64,000 bases of DNA from Cyanobium sp. Morenito 9A2 (lineage in GTDB: Bacteria; Cyanobacteriota; Cyanobacteriia; PCC-6307; Cyanobiaceae): NCBI RefSeq assembly GCF_024345575.1, contig NZ_JAGQBJ010000010.1:1-64000 (forward strand), given 5' to 3'. Positions 1-10,292 of the stretch are shown piece after piece. Positions within the stretch are counted from its first letter, which is position 1, and each line of letters begins with the position of its first letter. Below the pieces are notes generated by a model that was given only the letters and a program-made list of their open reading frames with translations, did no database searches and was not told where the DNA came from. Made by a program: the position numbers and the translations under genes.

Positions 1-1
1 C

Positions 2-377
2 CTGATCGGTTGGGCCTCCAACGCCAGCGCCTACGACGCCCTGCTGCACCAGGTGTTTGGGGCTGCGGGCACAGAGGCCTCCACCTGGAGCCTGAACGCC
101 GGCGCCCTGCGCGAGCAGCTGCTCGGCGCTGGGCTGGGGCTGGCGCTGGAGCTTCTCCCCGCCGGAGCGCTTCCGGGCCTGCGCGGCGCCTACACCGCTG
201 TGGCCCCCGGTGGTAGCGAGCGCGTTTATCTCAATACCAGCTGGCTGCAGAACGCAGGTAACCACCACACTTTCGGCGGCTGGCGACGACGCGACGGGGT
301 GCTGAGGCCGGATTGCCGGGTCGCTGGATTCAATCGTGGTCTCTATCGCCTTCATGACCAACTCCAGACTCATGCCA
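2..377 (+). pseudogene. 3' remnant of a large adhesin / calcium-binding type protein, broken by the IS
   Basis: The frame is open from the window edge and the gene starts outside it. The translated piece contains LIGWASNASAYDALL and, near position 220-245, ERVYLNTSWLQNA. This resembles the 'ERVYLNxDWL' segment I associate with the N-terminal part of giant cyanobacterial surface or hemolysin-type proteins, where an acidic LLEE-G-H stretch normally follows. Here the similarity stops around position 255 and the residues up to 377 look unrelated. At 378 the insertion sequence begins, and the frame stops inside it at 457. I read it as the residual end of a gene already degraded before or by the insertion. 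The family assignment is from memory of motif style and is weak; the truncation is seen directly. Confidence 0.4.
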
Positions 378-1622
378 GGGGACCTCGAAATATTGCCACT
401 TTTGAGGCTATATTGAGAAGCCGCAAGGAAATCCTCTGCACGTGCAGATGCTCCTGACGACTGGCATCAATTACTTCAAGTGGAATCGTTTGTCTCCCTG
501 TCGAATGATCAGGAAGCCGGCGTTGCCTTTGAGTTGCAATGCAGGTATCGAAGAAAGTTGTAAGTCAGATTACGCAGTACCCACCAGGCTCTCGTTCTGG
601 CCAATCCAATCCGCCTTGTCAGCTTGCCGCGCATGCAGGTTGTGATTGCACCAAAGACGTGCTCAACCCTTGCCCGCACGCTTGATCGGACCTTGTTGCG
701 CTCTTGGGCTTCTTCGCTCAAGGGATGGCAGCGTGAGCCCTTTTCATGAATTCTGCTCTCAAAACCAGCCATATCCAGTAGATCCTCATACCGCATGCCG
801 GCGTAGCCAGAATCAGCCCAGACGAAGTCATCCCTGTTCTCAGGGTCTAGCACCTGCGTAAGCATCTGGCTGTCGTGAATGTTCAATGGGGTAATGGAAA
901 ATCTTCGAATGAAGCCGTGAGTGGCATCAATGCAAATGCTGTTCTTGTATCCGTAATGGCTGATACCATTCTTCTTGACCCAGCGGGCGTCAGTGCCCTT
1001 CTGGCGCAATCGGTCTGGCTTGTCCAGCCACTTCTCTGGGATGGCTCCATCCTTAATGGTCTTGTTCTCCTCCCTTGAGTTTCGCTGTTTGGGAACAGGT
1101 ACCAGTGTTGCATCGATGATCTGCCCTCCGCGGGCCTCCAGTCCCTCGGACTGCGGGTGCTCCTCAAAACGTTCAAAGAGCTCATCGATAACACCCGCCT
1201 TGCGGAGTCGCTCGCGGAAGAAGGCAATCGTGGTGGCATCAGGAATGGTGTTCATCACTCCCAGTCCGACAAATTCCTCGAATGAGCGTCTGTCGTTGAC
1301 TTGAATTTCCAGCTCCTCATCGCTGAGGTTGAACAGCTGCTGAAGCACCAGCATCTTGAAGAGGATGAGCGGATCAATCCTCTTCCGGCCAGCATTGCTC
1401 TTCCGCTCATGGCTGTAACCCTGTTCCAGCAGTGGCCTGAAGGCTTCCCAAGGAATCGTCTCGGATAGGGTCGCTAACGTAGGCTTCTTCTGCTGAAGCC
1501 TGTGGATGCGCTTCTCCTCATCCCAGAATCCACGCTGTCCCATTCAGCTGTGTTGAACTGAACCAATTCTATTGCTTATTTCAAAGTCTGTCAGGGAGCG
1601 ACGTAGATTTTTCGAGGTGCCC
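378..1622 (-). mobile_element. IS5-like insertion sequence, 1245 bp, with terminal inverted repeats and 4-bp target duplication
   Basis: The left end begins GGGGACCTCGAAATATT and the right end, read on the minus strand, begins GGGCACCTCGAAAAATC; 14 of the first 16 positions match. GCCA occurs immediately outside both ends (374-377 and 1623-1626), which fits a 4-bp target duplication. A single full-length transposase gene fills the interior on the minus strand. Length, one ORF, a DDE transposase and a 4-bp duplication all fit the IS5 family. Intact ends, duplication and ORF suggest a fairly recent insertion that could still be active. Confidence 0.85.
509..1543 (-). CDS. IS5 family DDE transposase
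   Basis: This 344-residue protein has the layout of IS5 transposases: an N-terminal helical DUF772-like DNA-binding region (about residues 40-130, with KMLVLQQLFNLSDEELE) followed by a DDE catalytic domain. Candidate acidic residues are the Asp in IIDATLVPVP (about residue 142), the Asp in FVWADSGYAG (about 242) and the Glu in RARVEHVFGAI (about 294). The spacing and the final E-x-x-F context are typical of the family. It would cut and join the element ends described in the mobile-element entry. No internal stop or frameshift is present, so the enzyme appears complete. Confidence 0.92.
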   Translation of the reverse strand: MGQRGFWDEEKRIHRLQQKKPTLATLSETIPWEAFRPLLEQGYSHERKSNAGRKRIDPLILFKMLVLQQLFNLSDEELEIQVNDRRSFEEFVGLGVMNTIPDATTIAFFRERLRKAGVIDELFERFEEHPQSEGLEARGGQIIDATLVPVPKQRNSREENKTIKDGAIPEKWLDKPDRLRQKGTDARWVKKNGISHYGYKNSICIDATHGFIRRFSITPLNIHDSQMLTQVLDPENRDDFVWADSGYAGMRYEDLLDMAGFESRIHEKGSRCHPLSEEAQERNKVRSSVRARVEHVFGAITTCMRGKLTRRIGLARTRAWWVLRNLTYNFLRYLHCNSKATPAS

Positions 1623-2658
1623 GCCAGTCATCCTGCTGCGAAGTATACTCAGATAGCTGGCACTTAGTTCTATACGAAAGCAGTCGAAGCCTTGCCACCG
1701 GAATATAGCCTAGAGCTATATTGTTCATTCCGTACGCTGAGCGAGCAGCTGCTCCTGGGCGTAGAGCCAACCCAGGCTGTGTAGGCTCCAACGCCTTTAA
1801 TATGCGCAGATTGCCAGATATAATGTCACGGCTGGCAGCCGTGCCGCCGAAACGCATCACGTAGGCTTGTTCCCCAAGCAAAGTCTTGAAGACTCGTTCA
1901 GCCTTGTGTTGTTTGGCTGGGATGCAAGGTCTTGTCTTTGTCACCTTCAAAGCCATGGCCCGTGAGATCTCTCGCCAAGTGTTCGATTTGCAGGCAGATC
2001 CGTTGTTACTGAGTGCACAGCAGCATTCAATCTCCTCGTCGTTCAATCAAGCTACGAAACGGCTCAGTATTCAGCCTGTCATGGACCCTGAAATTGAGTG
2101 AGTCTGCATGAAACCCTCTGATCTCTGGTTGGCAAACCTGGATCTATGCTTAATCGTAGAAGTGCTACTACAGAGTGCGCAAGGGGTTGGATGGATGTGC
2201 ATCGCACCACCTCTGACAGCCTCCTCCATTATCGCCTGTTCATGGTCAGCGTCTTAGGCCAGCTGCCCAAGACCGGTCTTTGCACCCCTACCGCACCGTG
2301 TCCGCTAAATCGCGCGCGATCGGCTCACCGCGCACCGCAGCAGCGGCTGCACCAACTGCGTGAACGACTTACATACAATGCAAGCGGCACCTGCCGAGTG
2401 GGCCACGAGGAGATATAGCAGCGTCGCCTGAATTCCTGCCTGCAGAACAATGACACAGGTATAAAGAATGATGAAGATCTGAGCGCCAATGCAGTTGTGG
2501 TGAATTAAGCTGATGATGAAAAGCATACTCGTCATTTCTAGGCGGTTTCTCGCTGGACTTGTTGATAGTTTTTGAGAGTCATAGAGTGTAGATAGTCACT
2601 CTTCTGGAGGGGGAAGACACCTGCCTGTACCGCAGCCGGCCCATCAAAGGATCTGTTC
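1623..2658. other. AT-richer stretch of about 1 kb without a convincing gene
   Basis: This stretch lies between the IS right end and the RTX gene. Its base composition is visibly less GC-rich than the rest of the window. The longest open frame (1591-2046, minus) runs across the IS boundary, lacks recognisable domains and uses codons unlike neighbouring genes, so I do not call it. Nothing reads on in frame from the broken gene left of the IS. The last part (about 2560-2658) must hold the promoter and leader of the RTX gene, but I see no clear -35/-10 pair. It is best described as gene debris or acquired sequence. Confidence 0.5.
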
Positions 2659-5600
2659 ATGGCATTGATCAACGCCGTCTCCACCTCCACTCTTGCCCCG
2701 TTGCCCGTTGGTGAGATCCAACTCGCCGATGGGGAGATCAGAAGTGGGCACCCCTCCAGTGTTACTAGCCTGAGCGGCGCACTCGGCGCGAGCGCTTCTG
2801 GTTGGTTCGGGTTCGTCCCTGGCACGCCGATGGCTGCCGATCCCAGCTCTCCCGGCAACAGAACATCCCGCCTCGTCACGGGCGACCTCAACAACGACGG
2901 TTACCCCGATATCGCCGCCGCGCACGGTTACCGCACGGCCGGCCTGTACCTCAACAACGGCGACCAGTCGTTCGCTCCTGAGGCGGTGCTCTCGGAGTCC
3001 TGGTGGCCCGTCTCCCAGAACATCGGTGCCACTTCCATCGCCCTTGGCGACCTTGACCTGGACGGCAACCTCGACCTGGTCATCCCCATCTATGGCGACC
3101 ACTACATCGGGCGCAACATCCAGCTCTACCGGGGCCTTGGCGACGGCAGCTTCACCCCCTGGCCCGTCGACAACGGAATCATCATGTCCAGCGGCGCGAA
3201 CCCGATGTTCGCCGGCATTGCTGACTTCAACGGTGATGGCCGCCCGGATGTCGTGGTGAGTCACAACAATGGGGGATGGCCGGTGGACGTCCTCACACAG
3301 GCCGCGAATGGTTCCTTCTCAGTATCTGACTCAGATCGGGCGGGCCAGAACCCGCAGTATTTCGATCTGGCCGACTTCAACGAGGACGGCGCACCGGATG
3401 TGGTCGTGGGCGCCCTCTATAGTGGTGTACTCGTCTTTCTCAACGACGCCAACGGGCTAGGCACCCTTCACAGGGAGGGAGGAACTTACCTATCTCCTCA
3501 GCACCATTATGTGGTGGCCGCCGACTTCAATGGCGACGGTCACAAAGACATCGCCGCACGCGGCAACGTGGATGCGCTCATCTCCATCCTCTTCGGGGAC
3601 GGTACCGGCAACTTCCCTTCCACGGCCAGCTTCACTGTCGGAGGTATCGACGGGTATCTCGCCGTGGCGGACATCAACAACGATGGTGCCAGCGACCTCG
3701 TGGTTGCCTCCACCTCCACCAAATCGGTCGACCTGCTTCTTAACGACGGCAACGGACATTTTGGCGCGGCCATCTCCACCGTCCTTACCGCGGAGCCCTG
3801 GGGCGTCGCTGTGGATGACTTCGACCAGGACGGCTGGGCTGATGTAGCTGTTTCACGAAGCGATAACACTATCCAAATCCTCTGGAACACGGGAAGGATC
3901 GATGTGAAACCAGCCTCTTTCACTTTGGTTGAGAATAGTTCGGCCAACACCCTCGTCGGAACCGTCATTGCCAGCGGTGAAGCTCCTTTGTCCTTTGCTA
4001 TCACTGCGGGCAACAGCGACCCCGACGGCGACAACCACCTCTCCTTCGCCATCAACCCCACCACCGGAGTGATCACCGTCAACGACAGCGGTGACCTCGA
4101 CTACGAGACAACACCTCAATTCAATCTCCAAGTCACGGCAACCGATACCAACGGACTGTCCGATACCGCCCCAGTAACCGTCACCCTCATCAACGTGGAC
4201 GAGCCGGGCAACGAGCGCCCAGAAGCACAAGACGCGACTTTCACTATACCCGAAAACAGTGCTAACGGCACCGCCGTAGGCATCGTCACCGCCACCGATG
4301 TCGATGCAGGAGACACCCTCACCTATGCCATTACTGCGGGCAACGGCAATCCTGATGGAGACAGTCAATTCGCCTTTGGGATCGACAGTTCAACCGGGGA
4401 AGTTATTGTCAATGATAGCGATGACCTCGACTTCAAGTCCACGCCCACCTTTAACCTGAGCGTCACGGTTACTGATAGCGGGGGGCTTTTCGATGCCGCC
4501 TCCCTCACCATCAACCTCAGCGACAGTTTTGAACAGGTAGGAACACCAGGAGATGACGTCCTCTTGGGCACCTTTGGCAATGATGTCCTCAACGGTTTAG
4601 CCGGAGACGATACTCTCAGCGGCGGTGCCGGTAACGACACCCTCAACGGCGGAGATGGCATCGATCGCATTAAGGAACAAGGGGATGTCAACTTCACCCT
4701 CAGCGATCTTCAACTCATCGGACTGGGGACAGATGCCCTCATCAGCATCGAACGGGCCAGCCTCAGCGGCGGATCTGGCAACAACACCCTCAATGCTTCT
4801 GCCTTCACCCGCGGGGCCGTCGCCCTCAGCGGCGGAGCGGGCGACGACCACCTGATCGGCCCCAGGGAGGCCGGCACCTGCCGCTTCACCGGTGGGCCTG
4901 GCAACGACACCTTCACAGGCGGGATTGGCTGCGACGCCCTCGTCGAAGTCGGCGACACCAACTTCACCCTGGGTGCCACCCAGTTGACCGGCAATGGAAC
5001 GGACAGCTTCACCAGCATGGACATCGCCTACCTCATTGGCGGGCAAGGCAACAACCGCCTGGATGTCACCGGCTTCACTGGCAGTCACACCATTCTCGAC
5101 GGCCGAGGCGGCAACGACACCCTTGTGGGTGGTGTCGCCTACGACTGGGTCCGCAGCCAAGCCGACAGCGACTTCACCCTCAGCGACAGACAGTTGATCG
5201 GCAATGGCATCGACACCTTGATCGGCATCGATGCCGCGATTCTCATCGGGGGGGGCAGCGCCAACACGCTGGATGTCTCCGCCTTCACCGGTCACCAGAC
5301 CATCCTCGAAGGCGGCGGTGGCGACGACACCCTGATCGGGCGCACCGGCGGCCTCGACCGGGTGCGCGCCCGCGGAGATGTCGACTTCACCCTCACCAAC
5401 AGCCAACTCACCGGCCAAGGCACCGACCAGCTCACAGCCATTGACGAGGCCGTGTTGATCGGTGGGTCCAGTGCCAACACGCTGGATGTCTCCGCCTTCA
5501 CCGGAGCCCTGACCATCCTCGAAGGCGGCGGTGGCGACGACACCCTGATCGGCCGCACCGGCGGCCTCGACCGGGTGCGCGCCCGCGGAGATGTCAACTT

Positions 5601-6651
5601 CACCCTCACCAACAGCCAACTCACGGGCCAGGGCACCGACAGCCTCCTGAACATCGATCAGGCCCAGCTCATCGGCGATGGCAGCGCCAACACCCTGGAT
5701 GCCTCCGCCTTCACCCAGGGCAGCGTCTTCCTTTACGGCGAGAGCGGCGATGACACGCTGCGTGGTGGCCACGGAAACGACCACCTTGAGGGCGGCTCTG
5801 GCGACGACATCCTGAGCGGTGGGGCCGGGCGCGATCGCATCGTCGGGCGCGGCGACACCAACTTCACCCTGACAGCCAAACAGTTGAGCGGCCTGGGAAC
5901 CGACAGCTTCGACGGCATCGAAGACGCCCTGCTGATCGGCGGCCCCGGCGCCAACACCCTGGACGGCTCGGGCTTCACCGGCGCGCTTGTCATCTACGAA
6001 GGCAAGGCCGGCGACGATATCTACATTGGCCGTGCCACCGGCAGCGACTGCGTGCGCGCCCGCGGAGATGCCGACTTCACCCTCACCAACAGCCAACTCA
6101 CCGGCCTGGGTACCGACAGCCTCCAGGACATTGACCAGGCCCAACTGATCGGCTACTCCGGCTCCAACCGCTTTGACGCCAGCGCCTTCACCCTCGGACC
6201 GGTGGCATTAAACGCCGGATCCGGCAACGACACGCTGATTGGCGGCGGCGGCAAAGACACCCTGATCGGCGGTTCCGGCCTTGATCTCCTCACCGGCGGC
6301 GGTGGCAACGACAGTCTCACCGGTGGCAGCGGTGCCGATCGATTCCGCTTCTCAGATCCGCTCAATGCCGCCAGCAACCGCGACACGATCACGGATTTCT
6401 CCGTCGCCCAAGGCGACAGCATCGAGCTGGAAAACTCCGTGTTCACGGCTTTTGCAGGAGCCGGCGCCTTTGATCCGGCTGCCTTTGCTGTCGGAGCTTC
6501 CGCCACCACCAGCGCCCAGTGCCTGCTGTATGACAGCGCCAGCGGTCTGCTCTCCTATGACGCCGATGGCAACGGCGCCGGGGCCTCGATCGCGTTTGCG
6601 CAGTTGACGCCAGGCCTGGCGCTCAGCAGCGCTCAGTTCGTCGTCATCTAG
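2659..6651 (+). CDS. Secreted FG-GAP / cadherin-like / RTX repeat calcium-binding protein
   Basis: This is a 1330-residue protein. Residues about 75-395 hold seven FG-GAP/VCBS repeats, each with a Dx(D/N)xDG-type calcium loop (for example DLNNDGYPD, DFNGDGRPD, DFDQDGWAD), which should fold as a beta-propeller. Two cadherin-like domains follow (about 415-515 and 518-625, with ENSSANT and ENSANGT starts). Residues about 628-1230 combine GGxGxDxL nonapeptide RTX repeats with about 71-residue units of the form NFTLTNSQLTGxGTDSL...IDQAQLIG...ANTLDASAFT. The last 100 residues (DRFRFSDPLNA ... ITDF) match the C-terminal region that follows RTX repeats in type I secreted proteins. There is no Sec signal peptide, as expected for type I export, and no dedicated transporter adjacent. 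A role in surface attachment or S-layer-like coating is inferred; no catalytic domain is visible. Confidence 0.9.
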   Translation: MALINAVSTSTLAPLPVGEIQLADGEIRSGHPSSVTSLSGALGASASGWFGFVPGTPMAADPSSPGNRTSRLVTGDLNNDGYPDIAAAHGYRTAGLYLNNGDQSFAPEAVLSESWWPVSQNIGATSIALGDLDLDGNLDLVIPIYGDHYIGRNIQLYRGLGDGSFTPWPVDNGIIMSSGANPMFAGIADFNGDGRPDVVVSHNNGGWPVDVLTQAANGSFSVSDSDRAGQNPQYFDLADFNEDGAPDVVVGALYSGVLVFLNDANGLGTLHREGGTYLSPQHHYVVAADFNGDGHKDIAARGNVDALISILFGDGTGNFPSTASFTVGGIDGYLAVADINNDGASDLVVASTSTKSVDLLLNDGNGHFGAAISTVLTAEPWGVAVDDFDQDGWADVAVSRSDNTIQILWNTGRIDVKPASFTLVENSSANTLVGTVIASGEAPLSFAITAGNSDPDGDNHLSFAINPTTGVITVNDSGDLDYETTPQFNLQVTATDTNGLSDTAPVTVTLINVDEPGNERPEAQDATFTIPENSANGTAVGIVTATDVDAGDTLTYAITAGNGNPDGDSQFAFGIDSSTGEVIVNDSDDLDFKSTPTFNLSVTVTDSGGLFDAASLTINLSDSFEQVGTPGDDVLLGTFGNDVLNGLAGDDTLSGGAGNDTLNGGDGIDRIKEQGDVNFTLSDLQLIGLGTDALISIERASLSGGSGNNTLNASAFTRGAVALSGGAGDDHLIGPREAGTCRFTGGPGNDTFTGGIGCDALVEVGDTNFTLGATQLTGNGTDSFTSMDIAYLIGGQGNNRLDVTGFTGSHTILDGRGGNDTLVGGVAYDWVRSQADSDFTLSDRQLIGNGIDTLIGIDAAILIGGGSANTLDVSAFTGHQTILEGGGGDDTLIGRTGGLDRVRARGDVDFTLTNSQLTGQGTDQLTAIDEAVLIGGSSANTLDVSAFTGALTILEGGGGDDTLIGRTGGLDRVRARGDVNFTLTNSQLTGQGTDSLLNIDQAQLIGDGSANTLDASAFTQGSVFLYGESGDDTLRGGHGNDHLEGGSGDDILSGGAGRDRIVGRGDTNFTLTAKQLSGLGTDSFDGIEDALLIGGPGANTLDGSGFTGALVIYEGKAGDDIYIGRATGSDCVRARGDADFTLTNSQLTGLGTDSLQDIDQAQLIGYSGSNRFDASAFTLGPVALNAGSGNDTLIGGGGKDTLIGGSGLDLLTGGGGNDSLTGGSGADRFRFSDPLNAASNRDTITDFSVAQGDSIELENSVFTAFAGAGAFDPAAFAVGASATTSAQCLLYDSASGLLSYDADGNGAGASIAFAQLTPGLALSSAQFVVI
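5261..5686 (+). repeat. Two consecutive 213-bp units of the RTX gene's tandem repeat
   Basis: The start of the 'CCAACAC(G/C)CTGGATG' motif recurs at 5261, 5474 and 5687, exactly 213 bp (71 codons) apart. The first roughly 165 bp of the two units are nearly identical, including long exact runs around the codons for DRVRARGDV. A related, more diverged copy sits one unit upstream (GGATG motif at 5061), and further copies lie downstream at wider spacing (about 5951). Near identity in DNA, not only in protein, points to recent duplication or gene conversion. Confidence 0.85.
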
Positions 6652-6720
6652 CCGTCCATTGGCCCCCCAGATCTGGTGTGCATTGCTGGTCAAGCCCCAG
6701 AAAATGCCTTGATCTAGTGT

Positions 6721-6738
6721 TTCAGCCCTTAGGCTGAA
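6721..6738. repeat. Perfect 7-bp hairpin between the RTX gene and dnaE
   Basis: TTCAGCC and GGCTGAA flank a 4-nt loop (CTTA), 19 bp before the dnaE start. There is no T-run after the stem on either strand, so it is not a standard rho-independent terminator. It could stabilise the 3' end of the RTX transcript or sit in the dnaE leader. Confidence 0.5.
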
Positions 6739-6756
6739 GATCGCCTCGCCGCCCCC

Positions 6757-9700
6757 TTGGCCTTCGTTCCCCTCCACAACCACAGCGACTACAGCCTCCT
6801 GGATGGGGCCAGCCAGCTGCCGGCGATGGTGGAGCGCGCCGTGGAGTTGGGCATGCCCGCCCTGGCGCTCACCGACCACGGGGTGATGTATGGCGCGATT
6901 GAGCTCCTGAAGCTGTGCACGAAGGCCGGCATCAAGCCGATCATCGGCAATGAGATGTATGTGATCAACGGCTCGATCGACGATCCCTGGGTTAAAGGTG
7001 AGCGCCGATACCACCTGGTGGTGCTGGCCAAGAACGTCACCGGCTACCGCAACCTGGTGAAGCTCACCAGCATCAGCCACCTGCGCGGCATGCGTGGGCG
7101 TGGCATTTTCGCGCGCGCCTGCATCGACAAGGCCACCCTGGAGCGCCATAGCGAGGGGCTGATCCTGGCCACCGCCTGCCTCGGCGGTGAGATTCCCCAG
7201 GCGATTCTTCACAGCCGCCCCGAGGTGGCCCGGGAGGTGGCCCGCTGGTACCAGGAGCGCTTCGGCGACGACTTCTACCTGGAGATCCAGGACCACGGCT
7301 CCCCGGAGGACCGGATCGTCAACGTGGAGATGGTGCGCATCGCCCGGGAGTTGGGGATCGCGTTGATTGCCACCAACGACGCCCATTACCTCAGCAGCGC
7401 CGATGTGGAGGCCCACGACGCCCTGCTCTGCGTCCTCACCGGCAAGCTCGTCAGTGATGTCAAACGCCTGCGCTACACGGGCACCGAATACATCAAGAGC
7501 GAGATGGAGATGGGGCGGTTGTTTGCCGATCACCTCGAACCGGATGTGTTGGCTGAAGCGATGGCCAACACGGTCAAGGTGGCCGACAAGGTCGAGGCCT
7601 ACGACATCCTGGGCCGCTACCAGATGCCGCGCTTCCCGATCCCCGAAGGCCACACGCCGGTCAGTTATCTCAGTGAGGTGGCCGAACTCGGATTGCGCCA
7701 GCGGCTTGAGCTCTCCGCCACCGCTCCGATCGAGCCGCTCTACGCCGAGCGACTGGCTTTCGAACTGCAGGTGATGGAGCAGATGGGCTTCCCCACCTAC
7801 TTTCTGGTGGTGTGGGATTACACCCGCTTCGCCCGCGACAACGGGATCCCCGTTGGTCCCGGTCGGGGCTCGGCGGCGGGGTCGTTGGTGGCCTACGCCC
7901 TGGGAATCACCAACATCGATCCGGTCAGCAACGGGCTGCTGTTCGAGCGCTTTCTCAACCCCGAACGCAAGTCGATGCCTGACATCGACACCGATTTCTG
8001 CATCGAGCGTCGCGGAGAGGTGATCGACTACGTCACCAAACGCTACGGCGAAGACAAGGTCGCCCAGATCATCACCTTCAACCGCATGACCTCCAAGGCG
8101 GTGCTCAAGGATGTGGCCCGGGTGCTCGACATTCCCTACGGCGATGCCGATCGCCTGGCTAAGCTGATTCCGGTGGTGCGCGGCAAGCCCGCCAAATTGG
8201 CCCAGATGATCGGGGCCGATTCCCCGGCTCCGGAATTCCGAGAGAAGTACGAGAACGATCCGATCGTGCGCCGCTGGGTCGACATGGCCCGGCGCATCGA
8301 GGGCACCAACAAAACCTTCGGGGTGCATGCGGCGGGAGTGGTGATCGCCGCCGAACCCCTCGATGAACTGGTGCCGTTGCAACGCAACAACGACGGCCAG
8401 GTGATCACCCAGTACTTCATGGAAGACGTGGAGGCGATGGGCCTCCTGAAGATGGACTTCCTGGGACTGAAGAACCTCACGATGATCGAGAAAACCGTCG
8501 AGCTGGTGCGCGAGCAGATCGGTGAGCGAATCGATCCCGATCGCCTACCCCCGGAAGATGAGAGCACCTTTGCCCTGCTTGCGCGTGGCGACCTCGAAGG
8601 CATCTTCCAGCTCGAATCAAGCGGTATGCGCCAAATCGTGCGCGACCTCAAGCCTTCCTCCCTCGAAGACATCTCCTCAATCCTGGCGCTCTACCGGCCT
8701 GGCCCCCTCGATGCCGGTTTGATCCCCAAATTCATCAACCGCAAGCACGGCCGCGAAGCGATCGATTTCGCCTGTCCGGCCCTGGAGCCGATTCTCAAGG
8801 AAACCTACGGAATCATGGTCTACCAGGAGCAGATCATGCGCATCGCCCAGGATCTGGCCGGCTATTCCCTCGGAGAGGCCGACCTGCTGCGGCGGGCGAT
8901 GGGCAAGAAGAAGAAAAGCGAGATGGAAAAGCACCAGAGCCTGTTCGTGCAAGGGGCCACCGACCGTGGTGTCAATCAGCGGGTGGCGGAGGGGCTGTTC
9001 GAGCAGATGGTGCTGTTCGCCGAGTACTGCTTCAACAAGAGTCATTCCACCGCCTATGGCGCGCTCACCTACCAGACCGCCTATCTCAAGGCCCACTATC
9101 CGGTGGCCTACATGGCCGCCCTGCTCACGGTCAATGCCGGCGCCACCGACAAGGTGCAGCGTTACATCGCCAACTGCCAGGCCATGGGCATCGAAGTGAC
9201 GCCACCGGACCTCAATGCCTCCGGCATCGACTTCACCCCCACCGGTGGACGCATCCTGTTTGGCCTCTCCGCCGTACGCAACCTCGGTGATGGCGCCATC
9301 CGCACCCTGATCGAGGAGCGGGCCAACGGCCCGTTTGTCTCCCTCGCTGACCTCTGTGATCGGATCCCCAGCAGTGCCCTCAACCGGAGGGGGCTGGAGT
9401 CACTGATCCATTGCGGTGCCCTCGACAACCTTGAGCCGAACGCCAACCGCGCCCAGCTGATGGCTGATCTCGATCTGATCCTCGATTGGGCCAGCTCCCG
9501 CGCCAAGGACCGCGCCAGTGGCCAGGGCAACCTGTTCGATCTCTTCGCGGCGGCCGCCCCCACTGAGGCGGGTCCCGCCGCCCTGGCTGATATCAGCACA
9601 GCCCCCAGGGCGGCTCCGGTGAGCGATTACCCCCCGAACGAGAAATTACGACTGGAGAAGGAGTTGGTCGGTTTCTACCTCTCCGATCACCCGCTCAAGC

Positions 9701-10281
9701 AACTCACCCGTCCGGTGCGCCTTCTCGCGCCGATCGGCCTGGCCAGCCTGGAGGAACAGCCCGACAAGGCCCGCGTCAGCGTGGTGGCGATGGTGCCGGA
9801 GCTGCGCCAGGTCAACACGCGCAAGGGCGATCGCATGGCGGTGCTGCAACTCGAGGACCTCAGCGGCAGTTGCGAGGCGGTGGTCTTTCCCAAGACCTAC
9901 GCCCGCCTGGCGGATCACCTGATGGTGGATGCGCGCTTGATGATCTGGGCGAGCGTCGATCGCCGCGATGATCGCGTGCAGCTGATTGTTGACGACTGCC
10001 GCGCCATTGACGACCTTCAGGTGCTGTTGGTGGAGTTGCTGGCCGAGCAGGCCAACGACATCGCCGTGCAGCACCGGCTCAGGGAGTGTCTCACGCTGCA
10101 CCGCAACGAACTGGATCAGGCGGGCCGGCGGGTGCCCGTGGTGGCACTGGTGCGCCGCGACGCTGAAACCCGCTACGTCCGCCTGGGCCATCAGTTCTGT
10201 GTCAACGACGCCAGGGCCGCCATGGGCACCCTCGCCCAGGCGGCCTTCACAGCCCGGCTGAGTGCACCGCTCTCAGCCTAA
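6757..10281 (+). CDS. dnaE: DNA polymerase III alpha subunit (replicative polymerase)
   Basis: This is the catalytic subunit of the replicative DNA polymerase III holoenzyme, 1174 residues, the usual length for this family. It begins with a TTG codon giving [17 protein letters not shown], the PHP-domain opening (HNHSDYS). The palm carries PDIDTDF at about residues 408-414, containing catalytic aspartates, and [10 protein letters not shown] lies upstream. The finger and helix-hairpin-helix region follow, and an OB-fold lies near residues 1010-1090. The conserved ...[15 protein letters not shown] segment, where many cyanobacterial dnaE genes are split by a trans-splicing intein, is uninterrupted (junction at 9027/9028). 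The gene is therefore a single intein-free polypeptide. Neighbours are unrelated. Confidence 0.97.
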   Translation: MAFVPLHNHSDYSLLDGASQLPAMVERAVELGMPALALTDHGVMYGAIELLKLCTKAGIKPIIGNEMYVINGSIDDPWVKGERRYHLVVLAKNVTGYRNLVKLTSISHLRGMRGRGIFARACIDKATLERHSEGLILATACLGGEIPQAILHSRPEVAREVARWYQERFGDDFYLEIQDHGSPEDRIVNVEMVRIARELGIALIATNDAHYLSSADVEAHDALLCVLTGKLVSDVKRLRYTGTEYIKSEMEMGRLFADHLEPDVLAEAMANTVKVADKVEAYDILGRYQMPRFPIPEGHTPVSYLSEVAELGLRQRLELSATAPIEPLYAERLAFELQVMEQMGFPTYFLVVWDYTRFARDNGIPVGPGRGSAAGSLVAYALGITNIDPVSNGLLFERFLNPERKSMPDIDTDFCIERRGEVIDYVTKRYGEDKVAQIITFNRMTSKAVLKDVARVLDIPYGDADRLAKLIPVVRGKPAKLAQMIGADSPAPEFREKYENDPIVRRWVDMARRIEGTNKTFGVHAAGVVIAAEPLDELVPLQRNNDGQVITQYFMEDVEAMGLLKMDFLGLKNLTMIEKTVELVREQIGERIDPDRLPPEDESTFALLARGDLEGIFQLESSGMRQIVRDLKPSSLEDISSILALYRPGPLDAGLIPKFINRKHGREAIDFACPALEPILKETYGIMVYQEQIMRIAQDLAGYSLGEADLLRRAMGKKKKSEMEKHQSLFVQGATDRGVNQRVAEGLFEQMVLFAEYCFNKSHSTAYGALTYQTAYLKAHYPVAYMAALLTVNAGATDKVQRYIANCQAMGIEVTPPDLNASGIDFTPTGGRILFGLSAVRNLGDGAIRTLIEERANGPFVSLADLCDRIPSSALNRRGLESLIHCGALDNLEPNANRAQLMADLDLILDWASSRAKDRASGQGNLFDLFAAAAPTEAGPAALADISTAPRAAPVSDYPPNEKLRLEKELVGFYLSDHPLKQLTRPVRLLAPIGLASLEEQPDKARVSVVAMVPELRQVNTRKGDRMAVLQLEDLSGSCEAVVFPKTYARLADHLMVDARLMIWASVDRRDDRVQLIVDDCRAIDDLQVLLVELLAEQANDIAVQHRLRECLTLHRNELDQAGRRVPVVALVRRDAETRYVRLGHQFCVNDARAAMGTLAQAAFTARLSAPLSA

Positions 10282-10292
10282 ATCCCCGGGGC

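Noticed and set aside
1591-2046. 151-codon minus-strand frame next to the IS
   Set aside because: It crosses the IS right end, has no recognisable domain, and lies in AT-richer debris; it could be a fragment but I cannot support a gene.
4597-6144. 515-codon open frame on the minus strand inside the RTX gene
   Set aside because: It is a shadow of the repetitive GC-rich RTX coding sequence; its translation is a low-complexity Gly/Ala/Glu repeat with no domain.
5061-6350. Regular repeats considered as a CRISPR array
   Set aside because: The repeats are in frame within an open gene, encode RTX motifs and have no unique spacers of constant length.
6352-8382. 676-codon minus-strand frame opposite dnaE
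   Set aside because: Antisense to conserved dnaE codons with His/Gln/Gly-rich translation, typical of reverse-strand readthrough at high GC3.
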